A DNA stretch of 21,379 bases from contig JAIRPH010000193.1 of NCBI GenBank assembly GCA_031257135.1, positions 1 to 21,379 on the forward strand, in the 5' to 3' direction. Position numbers and translations under genes: made by a program. Positions 1 to 6,378 of the stretch are shown one piece after another. This stretch comes from Spirochaetaceae bacterium (GTDB lineage: Bacteria > Spirochaetota > Spirochaetia > Treponematales > Breznakiellaceae). Numbering within the stretch: position 1 is the first letter of the stretch; each line of letters begins with the position of its first letter. A model generated the notes under the pieces. It made no database searches and was not told the origin of the DNA. It saw only the letters and a list, made by a program, of their open reading frames with translations.

Positions 1-113
1 CGTTATCATAGATAAAAATATATCGCTTTTAAATAAAAATTGCAAGAGGGTAAAAAATAATTTCAGCGGAATTTTCTCGCGGCGGATGCGTTTCAAAGCG
101 ATTTGAGAAAGGG

Positions 114-160
114 TCCGCCGATTGCTCGGATTTTCGTCTAAGCTATAGGGAATCGGCGGA
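114..160. repeat. Perfect 10-bp inverted repeat, 27-base spacer
   Basis: TCCGCCGATT (114-123) is exactly repeated in inverse as AATCGGCGGA (151-160). A possible extra G-T pair joins 113 and 161. No T-run follows on either strand, so a simple intrinsic terminator is unlikely. It could be a protein-binding operator or an RNA stem in an upstream transcript. The symmetry is directly visible; any role is inference. Confidence 0.6.
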
Positions 161-181
161 TAGGTTTAATGAGACGCCCTC

Positions 182-210
182 TTGACAAAAATTGTAACAT
201 ACGGCATTGT
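182..210 (+). promoter_or_regulatory. Candidate sigma-70 promoter for the DksA-type gene
   Basis: A perfect -35 hexamer TTGACA (182-187) is followed after 17 bases by CATTGT (205-210), which matches the -10 consensus at only three of six positions. The surroundings are AT-rich, and other -10-like strings (TATATT at 226-231) lie too far away to pair with this -35. If used, the mRNA would have a leader of about 90 bases containing the direct repeat at 226-292. Confidence 0.35.
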
Positions 211-225
211 ACGCAAATTAATTAG

Positions 226-292
226 TATATTTTTATAGGAAACCTTAAAAACCGCTATATATAGTTATAGCATTACCTATATTTTAGGAAAC
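226..292. repeat. Imperfect direct repeat upstream of the DksA-type gene
   Basis: TATATTTTTATAGGAAAC (226-243) and TATATTTTAGGAAAC (278-292) are the same string apart from a 3-base insertion, with starts 52 bases apart. The second copy ends two bases before the ribosome binding site. Paired copies of a core like TAGGAAAC between a possible promoter and a start codon would suit a regulator or RNA-binding site. Chance in AT-rich DNA cannot be excluded. Confidence 0.4.
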
Positions 293-306
293 ATAAGAGG
301 ACTGTC

Positions 307-663
307 ATGGAACAGGATTTTGTAGAACGAATGAATAAATCTCTGACTGATCTGAAGACAGAGATTATCTCGAACTTAGTAGCCGGCAATGAAAGCTTTA
401 GGGAAATCGTAGAAGGTATGGATCCGAAGGACTTGGCGGATATTGCCTCCGACGACATCGACCGTAAAATGATTGAAGCCATCGGCTCGCAGGAGATGAA
501 GCGGCTCAAGCTCATAGACTCTGCGCTGACCCGAATTCAACAGGGGAAATACGGACTCTGCATAAAGTGCGGCAAACGCATACCGCAGGATAGGCTTGCG
601 GCGATTCCCTACGCCCTTATGTGCATCGAATGTAAAACCGCCGAGGAACGCCGAAACCGATAA
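307..663 (+). CDS. dksA: DksA/TraR-family C4 zinc-finger transcription regulator
   Basis: This 118-residue protein has the layout of DksA, which enters the RNA polymerase secondary channel and works with ppGpp to reset transcription under starvation. The zinc finger is complete: Cys85, Cys88, Cys106 and Cys109 with C-x2-C-x17-C-x2-C spacing. Asp42-Leu-Ala-Asp45-Ile-Ala47 matches the DxxDxA coiled-coil tip motif, and its distance to the first Cys (43 residues) equals that from Asp71 to Cys114 in E. coli DksA. The N-terminal part is shorter than in the 151-residue E. coli protein. The start is fixed by AAGAGG six bases upstream. It appears monocistronic, converging on rhaA. A TraR-like or spirochaete-specific role remains possible, but the tip motif favours a true DksA function. 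Confidence 0.85.
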   Translation: MEQDFVERMNKSLTDLKTEIISNLVAGNESFREIVEGMDPKDLADIASDDIDRKMIEAIGSQEMKRLKLIDSALTRIQQGKYGLCIKCGKRIPQDRLAAIPYALMCIECKTAEERRNR

Positions 664-684
664 ACGCCCGCCCGCTAAGACGCC

Positions 685-707
685 GGCGGAGGGCATAACC
701 CGCCGCC
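685..707. other. Imperfect GC-rich hairpin between convergent genes
   Basis: GGCGG-a-GGG (685-693) pairs with CCC-g-CCGCC (699-707) around a 5-base loop, with a single A-G mismatch. It sits in the 74-base gap between the ends of the DksA-type gene and rhaA. Neither strand has a T-run next to it, so it may be an mRNA-end stabilising stem or a weak bidirectional termination point rather than a classic intrinsic terminator. Confidence 0.4.
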
Positions 708-737
708 GCCCTAGCTTAAGGAATTATTCTTCCCGGA

Positions 738-2012
738 TTACGTCCGCTGTAGCAGAACCTTTTTTTCGTAGTCTTGTACTCGATCAAGCCATTCTGGACC
801 AATCGGCGCGTCCGCGTCGAGGCACAGCTTATCCCACACCGCCGGGAAGGGCAGGGTTTTAAACTCTTCCATGAGGGCGAGGCGTTCATGGTTTCTGCCT
901 GCCTGTTCCGCTTCTATCAGCAGTTTCGTTGGTTCCAGCAGAGCTTCTAGGAGACTTTTGCGGAGACTGCGCGCGCCGATAGTCCACGCGGCGATGCGGT
1001 TTATCGAGGCGTCGAAGAAGTCGAGCGCGATATTGACGCGGTCTAAGGCTTTTTGCCGGATGATTTCGCGGCATACTTCCCGCTGATCGTCGGAGTAGAG
1101 GGCGACATGATCCGAATCCCACCGAAGCCCTCGGCTGAAATGCACCAGAAGCCCCGGAACAAAAAGCAGTGTTGAGGAGATTTTGTCCGCTATAGTCTCG
1201 GTAGGATGAAAATGCCCCATGTCAAGGCAGAGATGAATCTTCTTTGTCGCGGCATACCCGAGGTAAAACTCATGAGAGCCGACCACATAGGCTTCGCTCC
1301 CGATGCCGAAGAGCTTACTTTCAACCGCGTCGGTAATCGTTTTCGGGTCCTGGGGAAGGCTGAGAATCTCGTCCAGTCCGTCCTTGAGCCTCTGCCGGGG
1401 CGAGAGCCGATCCGCCGGAAGGTCTTTGGAGCCGTCGGGAATCCAGATGTTGTTTGCCGCGGGGCTGTTCTGGTTTGCGCCGAAAGCTCCGGCAATCCGG
1501 CGGGATGCGGCGGCGTGGCGTATCCAGAACCGACGTATTTCGGCGTCCCCGCTTGCCAGAGTGTAGCCCGAATCCGCTAAGGGATGCGAAAAAAACGAAG
1601 GGTTGAAATCTAAAGGTATCTTTTTTTCCGCAGACCATTTCATCCACCGAGTAAAATGCTCCGGTTCTAAGGCGTCCCGGGTTACGGTTTGTCCGCCGGT
1701 TTCCGCGTAGAAGCTGTGGAGGTTAAACCGCTTCCGTCCCGGTATCAGCGAAAAGGCGAATTCCGCGTCGGAACGCAGTTCGTCTCCGTTTTTTGCCCGT
1801 CCGGGATAGTTGCCGGTGGCGAGAATTCCGCCCCCGGACAGTCCTGACGCGCCTTCAAAGCCGGTTACGTCGTCTCCCTGCCAGCATTGAATCGACACCG
1901 GTATATCCAAAGCCTTTCGGATTGCCTCTTCCGTATCGGTTCCGAGCTTTTTATACGCTTCCTGCGCCGAGGCGTAGGCGTCTTCAACGGCGTTTTTATC
2001 TTTGTATTTCAT
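738..2012 (-). CDS. rhaA: L-rhamnose isomerase
   Basis: This cytoplasmic enzyme converts L-rhamnose to L-rhamnulose, the first step of phosphorylated rhamnose catabolism. At 424 residues it is close to the usual length, and I recognise close resemblance to the Bacillus-type enzyme along the whole chain (CWQGDDVTGFE, NPSFFSHPLADSGYTL, VGSHEFYLGYA). The metal-site residues are in place with family spacing: Glu231, Asp264, His267 in DMGHFHPTET, His291, Asp299 and Asp301 in RWDSDH, and Asp331 in LDFFDASINR. The start ATG at 2010-2012 has AGAGGA just upstream. It lies 11 bases after the aldolase gene on the same strand, so the two are very likely cotranscribed. Control by the divergent AraC-type activator is inferred from position. 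Confidence 0.95.
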   Translation of the reverse strand: MKYKDKNAVEDAYASAQEAYKKLGTDTEEAIRKALDIPVSIQCWQGDDVTGFEGASGLSGGGILATGNYPGRAKNGDELRSDAEFAFSLIPGRKRFNLHSFYAETGGQTVTRDALEPEHFTRWMKWSAEKKIPLDFNPSFFSHPLADSGYTLASGDAEIRRFWIRHAAASRRIAGAFGANQNSPAANNIWIPDGSKDLPADRLSPRQRLKDGLDEILSLPQDPKTITDAVESKLFGIGSEAYVVGSHEFYLGYAATKKIHLCLDMGHFHPTETIADKISSTLLFVPGLLVHFSRGLRWDSDHVALYSDDQREVCREIIRQKALDRVNIALDFFDASINRIAAWTIGARSLRKSLLEALLEPTKLLIEAEQAGRNHERLALMEEFKTLPFPAVWDKLCLDADAPIGPEWLDRVQDYEKKVLLQRT

Positions 2013-2023
2013 AGTTTCCTCTT

Positions 2024-3109
2024 TTATTTTACAGAAACTTTAGAACGATACCGTTCTACTTCCCAATTATTGATGAAATCGATCTGATCTTGGGGCATGA
2101 ATTGATATCCGCCGAAACTTTCGGCGTAGACCGCGATTTTCACCGCGTCGATGAACAGCTCCGCCGCGAGCGAAGCGGCTTTTTCCGAATCTCCGATGCC
2201 GAATATGCCCATCCCTTTCACCGCGATAATTTTAGCGGGCTTGCTGTCTTTGCGGCGGTTCCATAGGGTCGGCGCGTCCGCGGGGTCTTCGGCAAAAAGC
2301 GGGTCGCTTCCGGCATACACGATGTGATCCGGCGTAAACGCCGAGGCAACCGGCGCGAAAGACGCCCGATTCTCAACCAGCGTAGCCGCCGCCTGATTCC
2401 GCAGAAAGACCGCGTTCCCCGCGATGCCGGCTAAGGCGGCGCGGACCGAATCCGATGCGCCCCAAGATGAAACGCTTCCCGAGAGATCAGGCTGACGGCG
2501 CATATTCGCCGCAAGTTTATCCATGATATACCGATAGGTCTCATGGATGCCTTCCGCGGTATCCGCGCCGACGAAGACGCCGTGATTTTGCAGAAAGATA
2601 ACCGCCTCATGTTCAGCGCGATGGCTCTCCATCGCCTGCTGTACCTTTTGGGATAAGATATAGCCCGGATTAGTCGAGGGAATCCAGATCGCCTCCGGGA
2701 AGAGACGCTTCGCGGAGGTTTCTCCCTGCCGGGAGCAGGTTAGTCCGTTGACCAGAGCCGGATGAGTATGAACCACCCATGGAAAGGGCAGAATATCGTG
2801 GAGAAGGGTTTCGACGCTTGGGCGTTTCTGTTCTTCTCCGGGCAGGCGCGCGGACATCATATCCGCGAGAACCGCCTGTTCCCGTTCCTCCGGGTTTGAC
2901 GGGTAGGTTTTGGTCATGATCATTCTCAGGACGCGGCGGTCCATTTTGACGAAACTCTCCGGCGCAACTTCCGCAAGGGCGATGCCTGAGCCTTTGACGT
3001 ATAACGTTGAACCGTCCTTATAGGACGTATTCCCTCCTCCGGCGATCACGTAATCATGGTTTTCGCCGTAATGCCGCGATAACGCGGTCAATGTTTCAAT
3101 ATGACTCAT
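2024..3109 (-). CDS. Class II aldolase, probable L-rhamnulose-1-phosphate aldolase (RhaE type, stand-alone)
   Basis: The likely reaction is cleavage of L-rhamnulose-1-phosphate to dihydroxyacetone phosphate and L-lactaldehyde. The zinc-site residues of the class II aldolase/adducin fold are visible: His114 and His116 in WVVHTHP, His176 in LQNHG, and Glu100 as candidate acid/base. Its 361 residues exceed the roughly 270 of E. coli RhaD. The C-terminal part (about 255-361, with AVKIAVYAESFGG and NNWEVERYRSKVS) resembles, from memory, the end of the aldolase half of the bifunctional aldolase/dehydrogenase RhaEW (YuxG), but the chain stops where the short-chain dehydrogenase half would begin. It is first in the minus-strand rha pair. 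No strong ribosome binding site precedes the ATG at 3107-3109. Class II aldolase is near certain; the exact substrate is inferred from rhaA and the fold. Confidence 0.85.
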   Translation of the reverse strand: MSHIETLTALSRHYGENHDYVIAGGGNTSYKDGSTLYVKGSGIALAEVAPESFVKMDRRVLRMIMTKTYPSNPEEREQAVLADMMSARLPGEEQKRPSVETLLHDILPFPWVVHTHPALVNGLTCSRQGETSAKRLFPEAIWIPSTNPGYILSQKVQQAMESHRAEHEAVIFLQNHGVFVGADTAEGIHETYRYIMDKLAANMRRQPDLSGSVSSWGASDSVRAALAGIAGNAVFLRNQAAATLVENRASFAPVASAFTPDHIVYAGSDPLFAEDPADAPTLWNRRKDSKPAKIIAVKGMGIFGIGDSEKAASLAAELFIDAVKIAVYAESFGGYQFMPQDQIDFINNWEVERYRSKVSVK

Positions 3110-3189
3110 ATCATAACTGTATCTGATTTTTCAACGCGGTAAATGGATATTTCTCTTGTTGAAATGGAAAAAGCAACGTATTATTGGCT
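3110..3189. promoter_or_regulatory. Divergent control region between the rha genes and the AraC-type activator
   Basis: This gap must hold the promoters for the minus-strand rha pair and the plus-strand regulator. It contains a perfect 7-bp inverted repeat, TTTCAAC (3129-3135) and GTTGAAA (3158-3164), 22 bases apart. One arm overlaps AACGCGGT (3133-3140), a string also found at 3081-3088 and 4107-4114. These are candidate binding sites for the adjacent regulator, although AraC proteins usually bind direct repeats. I could not assign convincing -35/-10 pairs on either strand. Confidence 0.5.
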
Positions 3190-4083
3190 ATGCGGAGCAA
3201 GACTTGGGAGTCTTTTTTACACTATCTCCCGTTCAGCGAGGAAGATGAGAAGTTAGGAATGGTCTGCACTACCGCAGGCTGTATTGAGGTTGCGCCTCGT
3301 ACCGAGTATCCGCCTGACAAGCATAAGCATCCCGCGCTTTTCAGGCTGGTTGCCGAGGGCAGGATACTGCCCGAGTTTCAGGCGGTGTACGTTACTAAGG
3401 GAGAAGGCGTTTTCGGCGTAGCCGGCAATACCTATAAAGTCATTCCGGGATCCCTTATGATAATCCTGCCCGGCATGAAGCATTTTTATAAACCGGTCTA
3501 CGAAATCGGCTGGCACGAATACTGGGTAGGCTTTAAGGGGCAATTCTTTTCCCGGCTTATGCAGGAAGGTTTTTTGTCTGAACACACGGTTTTTTTCAAT
3601 ATAGGGCTTCAGGATTATAGTATTGCGCTGTTCAATCAGATTTTAGATGAGATTCGGACTCAGCGTCCGCTGTATCAGTTCAAAGCCTGTAGCGGCGTAC
3701 TTTCTCTCCTCGCCGAGACCCTGACTCGGGAACGCCGGCAGGAACAGCCGAATTATTATCAGAAAATCGTGGAAAAGGCTAAGTATCTCATGGAGTCGAA
3801 TATGTTCAGCGTCATCGACATCCCGAGCATCTCCGAGCAGATCGGCATAAGCGCGTCCCGGCTCAACGAGATTTTCAAAACCTATACCTCCATGACCCCC
3901 TATCAGTATTACATTCACATCAAGATTCACAAAGCCGAAAGCCTGCTGGAACAAGATGAAACAACCGTTAAGGAAGTAGCTTACAGCCTCGGCTTTGAAG
4001 ACCAATATTACTTTTCCCGGCTTTTCAAGAATAAAACCGGCGTCGTTCCTTCCCGGTGGAAAAAATTTGTTTTAGGCAGGTAG
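3190..4083 (+). CDS. AraC-family transcription regulator (RhaS/RhaR-like)
   Basis: This probable sugar-responsive activator has 297 residues from the ATG at 3190. The N-terminal half (to about 150) reads as the AraC-type cupin sensor, with the small-barrel pattern YVTKGEGVFGVAGNTYKVIPG. The C-terminal hundred residues carry two helix-turn-helix units: ISEQIGISASRLNEIFK, then VKEVAYSLGFEDQYYFSRLF, the AraC signature, followed by Lys-Thr-Gly. A TTG at 3184 in the same frame is an alternative start two codons earlier; neither has a good ribosome binding site. Divergent placement next to an aldolase and rhaA suggests it responds to L-rhamnose or a derivative and activates both. The ligand is inferred; no terminator is visible after the gene. 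Confidence 0.9.
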   Translation: MRSKTWESFLHYLPFSEEDEKLGMVCTTAGCIEVAPRTEYPPDKHKHPALFRLVAEGRILPEFQAVYVTKGEGVFGVAGNTYKVIPGSLMIILPGMKHFYKPVYEIGWHEYWVGFKGQFFSRLMQEGFLSEHTVFFNIGLQDYSIALFNQILDEIRTQRPLYQFKACSGVLSLLAETLTRERRQEQPNYYQKIVEKAKYLMESNMFSVIDIPSISEQIGISASRLNEIFKTYTSMTPYQYYIHIKIHKAESLLEQDETTVKEVAYSLGFEDQYYFSRLFKNKTGVVPSRWKKFVLGR

Positions 4084-4126
4084 AATATTCTCTTATGGTT
4101 TGATTTAACGCGGTCAACCCGACTAA

Positions 4127-4155
4127 TTGACAAAACCGCTTGGGTAACGTATACT
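4127..4155 (+). promoter_or_regulatory. Near-consensus sigma-70 promoter of the nuclease-like/chaperone operon
   Basis: TTGACA (4127-4132), an exact 17-base spacer and TATACT (4150-4155) form one of the best promoter matches I found in the window. Transcription should begin near 4161-4163, right at the ATG at 4164. The mRNA would then be leaderless, or translation begins at the internal GTG at 4188. It drives the tightly packed three-gene set ending at 9115. Confidence 0.8.
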
Positions 4156-4163
4156 GTTTCAAT

Positions 4164-5321
4164 ATGAAAAGGGGTAAGAAGTCGGATGTGCGTTTCGTTG
4201 CCCTCGGCGGAGGTCAGGAAGTCGGGGCAAGTTGTTATTTCCTTCAGATAAATGACGCTTATATCCTGTTGGATTGCGGAAAATCCCCGACAGGGTCTTA
4301 TTTCCCGGACTTTAGGACTATTTTAAAACCGCCTTTTCTGGAATGTCTTAATCAAATCAATCAAATCTTTATATCTCATAGTCATTTCGATCATATCGGC
4401 GCGTTGCGGGACCTTACCGCTCAGTGCCGCAACGCGGGAATCTATGCTACGCCTATCACGAAGGCGTTGTTGTTTCATATTCTCTGGAACCTCAGGGATC
4501 GGCACGATGTGTCTGAAAACCGGCAGGAACGGGATGAGATTCTCGCGGATACTACCGTCCGATCTATCATTGAGACCGGCTATTGCCGAGAGATTCCTCT
4601 GCCCGGATATACCGCGACCTTTTACGAAGCGGGACATATCCCCGGCGCGGCGATGGTGTACTTTCAGACTAAGGACCGACGCATCTTGTATACCGGAGAT
4701 TTTTCCTGCCGGGCAAGCGCCTTGACTTCACCCTATATCTTGCCGGATACTATAACCTTCGATACGGTTATTATATGCGGTCTTCACGCCAAACATCCGC
4801 ATATCCGGCGCGGCCGAGACCCCCAATCGCAGTTGGCTTTTATCAAACAGAAACTGGAACGAGGATACTCAGTACATCTGGAAACCGTACAGCTTACCAA
4901 AGGCTGGGAGATTTTACATACTATGAACGAAGAAATGTGGAACAACCATTTGCCCCTGCTTCCGGTGTATATCGATCATTCCCTCTGTCTGCTGGCTGAA
5001 GAAATGGAGCGGATGCACATTCCTGTGCGGAGGTCTTGGAACTATGTGGGTCCGCCGCCGCGGGGCGAGCAGGCGGTGGTTATCGGACGATTCGCGCCGT
5101 CCCGGTTCATACCAGTTAAAGTTGATTTCTCTCTGCATCCGACGTATCGCGAACTGGCGGACTTTATTGAAAAGTATAATCCGAAAACCGTAGTGCTGGT
5201 ACACACAGGTACCGCGGACACTCAGTCCAAAGCAAATTGTCTGGAAATGGAATTGATGACCAAGCCCTCGTGGACGGGTCATTTCATTTATGCCGAAACC
5301 GGTGAAATATATTCCCTTTAG
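4164..5321 (+). CDS. Metallo-beta-lactamase-fold protein with beta-CASP-like features (putative nuclease)
   Basis: The protein has 385 residues from ATG 4164, or 377 from GTG 4188. Relatives tend to begin at VRFVALGGGQEVGASC, which would fit the GTG start (upstream AAGGGG at 4169-4174). Metal-site motifs are clear: HSHFDH (72-77), GHIPGA (His158) and YTGDF (Asp179). The tail resembles the beta-CASP RNA-nuclease group (RNase J/CPSF73 type): FSLH (His325) matches motif B, and LVHTG (His347) matches motif C. The usual acidic motif A, expected after the TGDF strand in an EST-like string, instead reads ICGLHAKH, and the region between is compact. It may be an RNA or nucleotide hydrolase with altered catalysis. 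It is first gene of an operon with GrpE-like and Hsp70-like proteins, 16 bases before the next gene. The fold is secure; the substrate is unknown. Confidence 0.8.
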   Translation: MKRGKKSDVRFVALGGGQEVGASCYFLQINDAYILLDCGKSPTGSYFPDFRTILKPPFLECLNQINQIFISHSHFDHIGALRDLTAQCRNAGIYATPITKALLFHILWNLRDRHDVSENRQERDEILADTTVRSIIETGYCREIPLPGYTATFYEAGHIPGAAMVYFQTKDRRILYTGDFSCRASALTSPYILPDTITFDTVIICGLHAKHPHIRRGRDPQSQLAFIKQKLERGYSVHLETVQLTKGWEILHTMNEEMWNNHLPLLPVYIDHSLCLLAEEMERMHIPVRRSWNYVGPPPRGEQAVVIGRFAPSRFIPVKVDFSLHPTYRELADFIEKYNPKTVVLVHTGTADTQSKANCLEMELMTKPSWTGHFIYAETGEIYSL

Positions 5322-5337
5322 GAGTTAAGGAGATAGT

Positions 5338-6378
5338 ATGATATCAAAGGATATTCTTGACAAACTCGATGAAGTCATCGAAATGCGGCGGAAAGGCTCA
5401 ATGGACCAGTTGTGCGTAGACGAAAACCGAGTAATCAGCGAACTGTGCCTCCATCCCGATTTGGAACCGAGGGAAATCGCCAAACGCCTTAATACCCGAA
5501 AAGACGCGGACTACTCAAACGAGCGGGTCATTAAGATTCTGCGGGATTTAAAACTATCCAATCGGACCGAGCGCGCTCAGATCATCCAAGAAACCTTAGA
5601 GATGTCCCAATACGTGTACGACTTCTTTAACGGCGATCTCTACGCCTATAAGCGGTTCAAAGATCACGAAAAAAAGTCATACGAAGCCCTTTCCATGGAC
5701 GCTCACACCACTCGGATGAGGTGCATCCTTATCGCTTTGTTTACGAGATTTCCGCCCCTTCAGAAACTGCGTTTTGCAGATGACATCTTTTACCGCGGAG
5801 GCGTCCGGTCCAAAGCGTGCCTCAACGATATTGTGAATAAAGTATATAAAGTTGTAGGAGGAAGCAAACAAACCGAAGAAACCGAAGAAGAACAGATTAC
5901 CCAAAAAGAAGAGCATATCCGGCGGCTCAACGAAATGCTTGAAGAAATGCAGAACGAATTTGAGCGCAAACTTGAGGAAAGCAAAAACCAAGAAATTACC
6001 GGCTTTTTTTCCGCCCTGAATTCCGAAAAATATGGGTATATGTTAGACGGGCTGTTTTCAGCCAAAGCCGGACTGGATGAGCTTCGCAAGCGGAACTACG
6101 AATTGCCCTTGGAGATAAACGGACTTACCATCTTGGTACGAAAACTCATCCAGTTCGTAAAAGAGAGCGGCATCAACCCGGTAATCCGTATCGGAGAACG
6201 AATGACCGTAAAAAGTCAAGATATAGAAAATTATAACTACCTAGGCTCTCCGTTCGCTTATGAAGGAGAGGAAAAACAGGTAGAGGTTATTTCGCCGGGC
6301 TGGGTATACAAGGAAAAAGATATCCAGTTATCCAGACCAACTATTAAAGAGGTAAAGAAGGAACCAGCAAATGATTGA
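5338..6378 (+). CDS. Winged-helix-like / coiled-coil / GrpE-like fusion protein
   Basis: This 346-residue protein is of no family I can name with certainty. Residues 29-77 look like a winged helix-turn-helix (short helix, then DLEPREIAKRL, then NERVIKILRDLKL). Residues 80-170 are helical and of unknown fold. Residues 178-220 form a Glu/Lys-rich coiled coil. The remainder resembles the GrpE head: a helical stretch (220-277), then a short beta domain whose VISPGWVYKEKDIQLSRPTI matches the GrpE pattern of Gly-Tyr, a turn and Leu-Arg-Pro. GrpE releases ADP from DnaK, so with the Hsp70-like gene overlapping its end it is probably the dedicated exchange factor. The N-terminus may bind DNA, RNA or a partner protein. 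AAGGAG (5327-5332) marks the ATG. GrpE similarity is by eye and should be tested structurally. Confidence 0.7.
   Translation: MISKDILDKLDEVIEMRRKGSMDQLCVDENRVISELCLHPDLEPREIAKRLNTRKDADYSNERVIKILRDLKLSNRTERAQIIQETLEMSQYVYDFFNGDLYAYKRFKDHEKKSYEALSMDAHTTRMRCILIALFTRFPPLQKLRFADDIFYRGGVRSKACLNDIVNKVYKVVGGSKQTEETEEEQITQKEEHIRRLNEMLEEMQNEFERKLEESKNQEITGFFSALNSEKYGYMLDGLFSAKAGLDELRKRNYELPLEINGLTILVRKLIQFVKESGINPVIRIGERMTVKSQDIENYNYLGSPFAYEGEEKQVEVISPGWVYKEKDIQLSRPTIKEVKKEPAND

Larger units (their letters stand above)
1..306. other. AT-rich upstream region of the DksA-type gene
   Basis: I find no convincing coding sequence here. The stretch is AT-rich at both ends and holds a GC-richer inverted repeat (114-160), a consensus-like -35 hexamer (182-187) and an imperfect direct repeat (226-243 and 278-292). 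It ends in a clear ribosome binding site, AAGAGG at 295-300, six bases before the ATG at 307. It most likely carries the promoter and control sites of the downstream regulator, perhaps with the end of an upstream transcript at the far left. Nothing to the left of the window can be judged. Confidence 0.7.

Noticed and set aside
596..862. Plus-strand open frame overlapping the DksA-type 3' end and rhaA
   Set aside because: No ribosome binding site; it overlaps two real genes and its product is Arg/Pro-rich, as expected from an out-of-frame reading.
4140..4163. TTG start for the metallo-beta-lactamase-fold gene
   Set aside because: It lies between the -35 and -10 of the operon promoter, upstream of the expected transcript start.
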